From Oscillospiraceae bacterium (GTDB taxonomy: Bacteria > Bacillota > Clostridia > Oscillospirales > Oscillospiraceae), in assembly GCA_017458085.1 (NCBI GenBank), contig JAFTGE010000098.1, positions 1 to 40,119 on the forward strand: a stretch of DNA of 40,119 nucleotides. The letters run 5' to 3'. A program made the position numbers and the translations under genes. This document shows, in pieces, positions 38,707-40,119 of the stretch (its first letter is position 1; each line of letters opens with the position of its first letter). The notes under the pieces were generated by a model. It saw only the letters and a program-made list of their open reading frames with translations. It made no database searches and was not told the DNA's origin.

Positions 38707-39498
38707 ATGGTTACAGTCGACGACAAGAAAATTTCGTGGATCTATCGGGTGCTGCGCTGGTTTGTGTGGCTGTTTTCCCCGAAGTTCAAGCTGACCGGCG
38801 CCGACAAGCTGCCCGAAGAGCCCTGCGTCATCGTGGGCAACCACAGCCAGCTTTACGGCCCGGTCGCGGCGGAGCTGTTTTTCCCGGGCAAAAAGTACAT
38901 CTGGTGCGCCGGGGAGATGATGCACTGGAAGGAAGTGCACGGTTACGCCTATCAGGACTTCTGGTCGAAAAAGCCCAGGGCGATCCGCTGGTTTTTTAAG
39001 CTTATGAGCTATGTGCTTACACCGCTGTCCGTCTGCATCTTCAATAACGCGCACACCATCGCCGTCTACCATGACACCCGCCTGCTGTCGACCTTCCGCG
39101 ACTCCGTGGCAAAGCTCCAAGAGGGCAACAGCATGGTCATTTTCCCCGAACACTACGACGAGCACAACAACATCGTGCACGATTTCCAGGAAAAATTCAT
39201 CGACCTGGCGCGTATCTATTATAAAAGGACCGGTGTGGCGCTGAAGTTTGTGCCGCTGTATGTGGCGCCCGCGCTGGGGCAGCTGCATGTGGGCGAGCCT
39301 GTCGCCTTTGATCCCGCGGCGCCCATCGCCCTGGAGCGGCGGCGCATCTGCGATTATCTCATGGACGCCATCACCGACATGGCCGTCGCCCTGCCGGAGC
39401 ATACGGTGGTTCCCTATCCCAATATCCCCAAACGCTGCTATCCTAAAAATATTCCCCTCGAGGTCACTGTCAATGAGAACACAAGCACAGATGATTGA
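38707..39498 (+). CDS. PlsC-like acyltransferase-related protein
   Basis: A 263-residue protein that resembles the 1-acylglycerol-3-phosphate acyltransferase (LPLAT) fold: an N-terminal amphipathic/hydrophobic segment (YRVLRWFVWLF), the substrate-site motif NHSQLYGP (about 47), and MVIFPEHYDEHN in place of the usual FPEGTRS. The catalytic HX4D box is altered: the Asp is replaced by Gly (HSQLYG). So it may be a divergent acyltransferase using another residue, or a non-catalytic homolog. It starts three bases after the kinase stop with AAGGAG upstream, and the PAP2-like gene overlaps its end. This places it in an operon for membrane lipid or envelope control. Confidence 0.7.
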   Translation: MVTVDDKKISWIYRVLRWFVWLFSPKFKLTGADKLPEEPCVIVGNHSQLYGPVAAELFFPGKKYIWCAGEMMHWKEVHGYAYQDFWSKKPRAIRWFFKLMSYVLTPLSVCIFNNAHTIAVYHDTRLLSTFRDSVAKLQEGNSMVIFPEHYDEHNNIVHDFQEKFIDLARIYYKRTGVALKFVPLYVAPALGQLHVGEPVAFDPAAPIALERRRICDYLMDAITDMAVALPEHTVVPYPNIPKRCYPKNIPLEVTVNENTSTDD

Positions 39499-40119
39499 TT
39501 ACCGCGGCTTTCGTCTGAGCCGCCTGAACGAGCCGCGCTTTCGGCACGTAAAGCTGCTGGGCGGCTGGATTTTCTACTTCGCCATGTACTTCATCACCGA
39601 GAATCTGATCCCGGCGTCGAAGTGCCACCCGATCCACTGCTTCCTGGATGATCTGATCCCCTTTAACGAGTTCTTTGTGATCTTTTATGTGTTCTGGTAT
39701 TTCCTGGTTTTCGGCTCGCTGCTGTATTATTTCCTCTATGACGTGGATAAGTTCAGCAAGCTCCAGACCTTTATCATCATCACCCAGGTGGTGGCCATGG
39801 CCTGCTATGTGCTCTACCCCAGCCGCCAGGATCTGCGTCCCGCCGTGTTCGAGCGGCAAAACGCCCTGACCGCGCTGATGGGCTTTATCTATGCCTTTGA
39901 TACCAGTACCGGCGTCTGCCCTTCGCTGCATGTGGCCTATTCCATGGGCATCCTGTCGGTGGGGCTGAAGGACCCGGCGCTGCCCAAATGGGTCAAGGCG
40001 CTGCTGCTGTTCGTGGTGCTGATGATCTGCGCCGCGGTCTGCTTTGTCAAGCAGCACTCCGCTGTGGACGTGGTTGCCGCCCTGCCGGTGTGCGTGCTGG
40101 CCGAGTACCTGACCTTCCA
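39473..40119 (+). CDS. PAP2_3-like membrane phosphatase/transferase, partial
   Basis: The reading frame is open to the right edge, so the C-terminus is missing; 215 codons are visible. There are about five hydrophobic helices. Three PAP2-like motifs are present: YPSRQDLRP (lysine of the usual KX6RP box replaced by Tyr), CPSLHVAYS, and KQHSAVDVVA with the HxxxD pair. The PSLH form and the first box resemble the PAP2_3/inositolphosphotransferase (AUR1-like) branch rather than classic PSGH phosphatases. It likely works on phospholipid head groups or undecaprenyl phosphates. ATG 39473 has GAGGT upstream and overlaps the PlsC-like gene by 26 bases. An ATG at 39491 is also possible. Confidence 0.82.
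   Translation, partial: MRTQAQMIDYRGFRLSRLNEPRFRHVKLLGGWIFYFAMYFITENLIPASKCHPIHCFLDDLIPFNEFFVIFYVFWYFLVFGSLLYYFLYDVDKFSKLQTFIIITQVVAMACYVLYPSRQDLRPAVFERQNALTALMGFIYAFDTSTGVCPSLHVAYSMGILSVGLKDPALPKWVKALLLFVVLMICAAVCFVKQHSAVDVVAALPVCVLAEYLTF

Noticed and set aside
1-40119. CRISPR array, tRNA/rRNA genes, insertion sequences, prophage genes
   Set aside because: No regularly spaced repeats, cloverleaf sequences, rRNA signatures, transposase or integrase motifs were recognised; a tRNA/rRNA model search would be the decisive check.

Overview
The window looks like a chromosomal segment of a GC-rich anaerobic member of the Bacillota, most likely class Clostridia, order Oscillospirales (a Flavonifractor/Oscillibacter-like gut organism). 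This is inferred from the gene families, not from a marker gene: a SufCBDSU iron-sulfur operon with an Rrf2 regulator, a DUF1836 regulator, a four-subunit ferredoxin-dependent 2-oxoacid oxidoreductase, AGGAGG-type ribosome binding sites and sigma-A-like promoters with 17-bp spacers. No rRNA, tRNA, CRISPR array, transposase or phage gene was seen.

Layout. 1-1700: end of dnaK, then dnaJ, separated by a perfect hairpin. 1717-1942: a composite palindromic non-coding repeat. 1944-3103 (minus): DUF1836 regulator and Sfp-type phosphopantetheinyl transferase. 3253-6304: SGNH hydrolase, then a MATE exporter and LysR regulator on the minus strand. 6623-6835: a 70-residue orphan protein with its own promoter. 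6915-8225 (minus): GH13 hydrolase. 8294-14569 (minus): sufC-sufB-sufD-sufS-sufU-rrf2-metA, with a strong promoter carrying candidate operators at one end and a strong terminator at the other. 14710-16177 (minus): an ogt-type DNA repair gene and a pyruvate-kinase-like barrel protein without the usual C-terminal domain.

16437-27344 is the most distinctive metabolic region. A LysR regulator is divergent from ten genes on the plus strand: ferredoxin-like, alpha, beta and gamma subunits of a 2-oxoacid:ferredoxin oxidoreductase, a class III CoA-transferase, an MmgE/PrpD protein, a D-2-hydroxyacid dehydrogenase, two SLC13-like anion permeases and a metallo-beta-lactamase-fold hydrolase. Together they suggest uptake of an organic di- or tricarboxylate, CoA activation, dehydration or decarboxylation, hydroxy/oxo interconversion and oxidative decarboxylation to an acyl-CoA with reduced ferredoxin. 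The substrate cannot be named from sequence.

27479-29721 (minus): an M20 amidohydrolase and a GMP synthase that contains only the ATP-pyrophosphatase part. 29954-31440: an XRE-AbrB fusion regulator overlapping an integral membrane acyltransferase. 31493-36705 (minus): an operon of three paralogous membrane-anchored or lipoprotein leucine-rich-repeat proteins followed by nadE. The paralogs share an undescribed repeat module of roughly 60-70 residues and a conserved C-terminal motif. 36965-40119: a two-component system followed by a PlsC-like protein and a PAP2_3-like membrane protein cut by the window edge, suggesting envelope lipid control.
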